Below are positions 14,457-15,424 of a DNA stretch of 15,424 bases, one piece after another. The notes beneath the pieces are model-generated. The model saw only the letters and a list, made by a program, of their open reading frames with translations. It did not search any database and was not told the origin of the DNA. How positions within the stretch are numbered: the stretch's first letter is position 1; every line of letters starts with the position of its first letter. The position numbers and the translations under genes are program-made. The DNA lies in assembly GCA_964517075.1 (NCBI GenBank), contig CAZFAT010000086.1, positions 1 to 15,424 on the forward strand, written 5' to 3'. Source of the DNA: CAZFAT01 sp964517075. GTDB taxonomy: Bacteria > Acidobacteriota > Vicinamibacteria > Vicinamibacterales > SCN-69-37.

Positions 14457-15424
14457 ATGGTCGTGGTGATGCAGGAGCGGGCGTCGGAAACGCAGATTCA
14501 GGCCGTCATGGCCCACCTGACGGCCATGGGGTTCGACGTCCATCGATCGAACGGCGCCACCCGGACGGTGCTCGGCGCCGTCGGCAACGGCAAGGGCGAT
14601 CCGCAGTTGCTGCGCGTGCAGCCCGGCGTGCACGAGGTGCTCCGAATCACGGAGCCGTACAAGCTGGCCAGCCGGACCTTCAAACCTGAATCGACCGTGG
14701 TGCACGTGGGCGACGTGGCGGTGGGTAGCGACGAAGTCATTGTCATGGCCGGCCCTTGCTCGGCCGAATCGGAAGAGCAGGTCGAGGCCACGGCTTCGGC
14801 CGTGAAGCGCGCGGGCGCCAAGGTCCTGCGCGGCGGCGCGTTCAAGCCGCGCAGTTCACCGTACAGCTTCCAGGGGCTGGGCGAGGCGGGCCTGCGCATG
14901 CTCCGTGCGGCGGCCGATCGGCACGATCTCAAGCTCGTGACCGAGGTGATGGAGAGCAGCCAGATCGATCTGGTCGAGCGCTATGCCGACATCCTGCAGG
15001 TCGGGGCGCGCAACATGCAGAACTTTTCGCTCCTGCGTGAACTCGGGCGATCGCGCAAACCGGTGATGCTCAAGCGCGGGATTGCCGCGACCATCGAGGA
15101 GTGGCTGCTGTCGGCCGAGTACCTGCTGGCGGGCGGGAACACGGATGTCATCCTGTGCGAGCGTGGCAGCCGGACGTACGAGACCTACACGCGCAACACC
15201 CTCGACATCTCGGCGATTCCGGTGGTCCAGGCGCTGAGCCACCTGCCCATCATCGTCGACCCCAGCCACGGGACCGGCCGGCGCGACAAGGTGGGGCCCA
15301 TGGCGCGCGCGGCCGTGGCCGCCGGCGCCGCCGGCCGGCAGATCGAGGTGCACGGCGATCCCGCCCACGCGCAGGCGGGCGGAGCCCCGTCGATCTTCCC
15401 GGCCCCGTTCGAGCGGCGGTGGGG
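14457..15424 (+). CDS. aroF: 3-deoxy-7-phosphoheptulonate (DAHP) synthase, AroA-I-beta type with N-terminal ferredoxin-like domain (3' partial)
   Basis: It condenses phosphoenolpyruvate and erythrose 4-phosphate, the first shikimate-pathway step. Residues 1-75 are the ferredoxin-like regulatory domain (MVVVMQERASETQIQAVM, then RVQPGVHEVLRI) known from the Thermotoga-type enzyme. The catalytic part has VMAGPCSAES (C101), KVLRGGAFKPRSSPYSFQG, LVTEVMESSQ, QVGARNMQN, VILCERGSRTYETYTRNTLD, IIVDPSHGTGRRD (H271) and IEVH (E297). These match known metal ligands C102, H272 and E298 with an offset of one. The fourth ligand, Asp309, corresponds to Gly308 here, amid several other odd residues in the last 95 bases. 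ATG 14457 was chosen because homologues begin M-V-V-V-M; GTG 14442 and GTG 14394 (overlapping the trpA stop) are in-frame alternatives. The gene runs off the window. Confidence 0.92.
   Translation, partial: MVVVMQERASETQIQAVMAHLTAMGFDVHRSNGATRTVLGAVGNGKGDPQLLRVQPGVHEVLRITEPYKLASRTFKPESTVVHVGDVAVGSDEVIVMAGPCSAESEEQVEATASAVKRAGAKVLRGGAFKPRSSPYSFQGLGEAGLRMLRAAADRHDLKLVTEVMESSQIDLVERYADILQVGARNMQNFSLLRELGRSRKPVMLKRGIAATIEEWLLSAEYLLAGGNTDVILCERGSRTYETYTRNTLDISAIPVVQALSHLPIIVDPSHGTGRRDKVGPMARAAVAAGAAGRQIEVHGDPAHAQAGGAPSIFPAPFERRW

Noticed and set aside
1..15424. CRISPR arrays, tRNA/rRNA genes, insertion sequences or phage genes
   Set aside because: No spaced direct repeats of CRISPR form, no tRNA-like cloverleaf, no transposase motifs and no terminal inverted repeats were seen on reading both strands.

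Overview
This is a high-GC bacterial window (roughly 68-70% G+C by eye) with densely packed genes, many GTG starts and long antisense ORFs. The gene content, namely a large exported S55-like protein, an exported beta-propeller protein, an AroD-AroE fusion and a full trp cluster, together with the codon bias, suggests Acidobacteriota, probably Vicinamibacteria. That placement is inferred from family resemblance and was not tested.

Left part (1-2037). A minus-strand, membrane-anchored TPR protein runs off the left edge. Divergent from it is an ECF sigma factor gene interrupted by one in-frame amber codon (949-951) between its sigma-2 and sigma-4 regions. An intact anti-sigma factor with a zinc-binding motif and one transmembrane segment follows 2 nt later. 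An unusual 84-bp array of twelve heptamers (1925-2008) fills the gap before the next, convergent gene.

Middle part (2038-6121, minus strand). Two genes form a probable operon: an exported SpoIVB/S55-like protein, then an exported beta-propeller protein with Ig/FnIII-like C-terminal domains.

Right part (6194-15424, plus strand). This is an aromatic amino acid operon: promoter, leader peptide with tandem Trp codons, attenuator, aroDE fusion, trpE, trpG, trpD, trpC, trpF, trpB, trpA and a DAHP synthase (aroF-like) that runs off the right edge. Most junctions overlap by 4-8 nt or are 1 nt apart; the exceptions are trpE-trpG (45 nt) and trpA-aroF (59 nt). The operon holds the entry step of the shikimate pathway, two middle steps, and the complete chorismate-to-tryptophan branch.

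The main finding is the 6194-6386 control region. It has a -35/-10 pair with 17-bp spacing and a start codon at or next to the predicted transcription start. The 31-codon leader peptide contains Tyr-Trp-Trp. A 15-bp antiterminator pairing (6299-6313 with 6354-6368) excludes an 11-bp terminator stem followed by seven T. This is a complete classical ribosome-mediated tryptophan attenuator, and it would control shikimate genes as well as trp genes. Other points worth checking are the amber codon in the sigma factor, the heptamer array, and a cluster of unexpected residues, including loss of a metal-ligand Asp, in the last 95 bases of the DAHP synthase.
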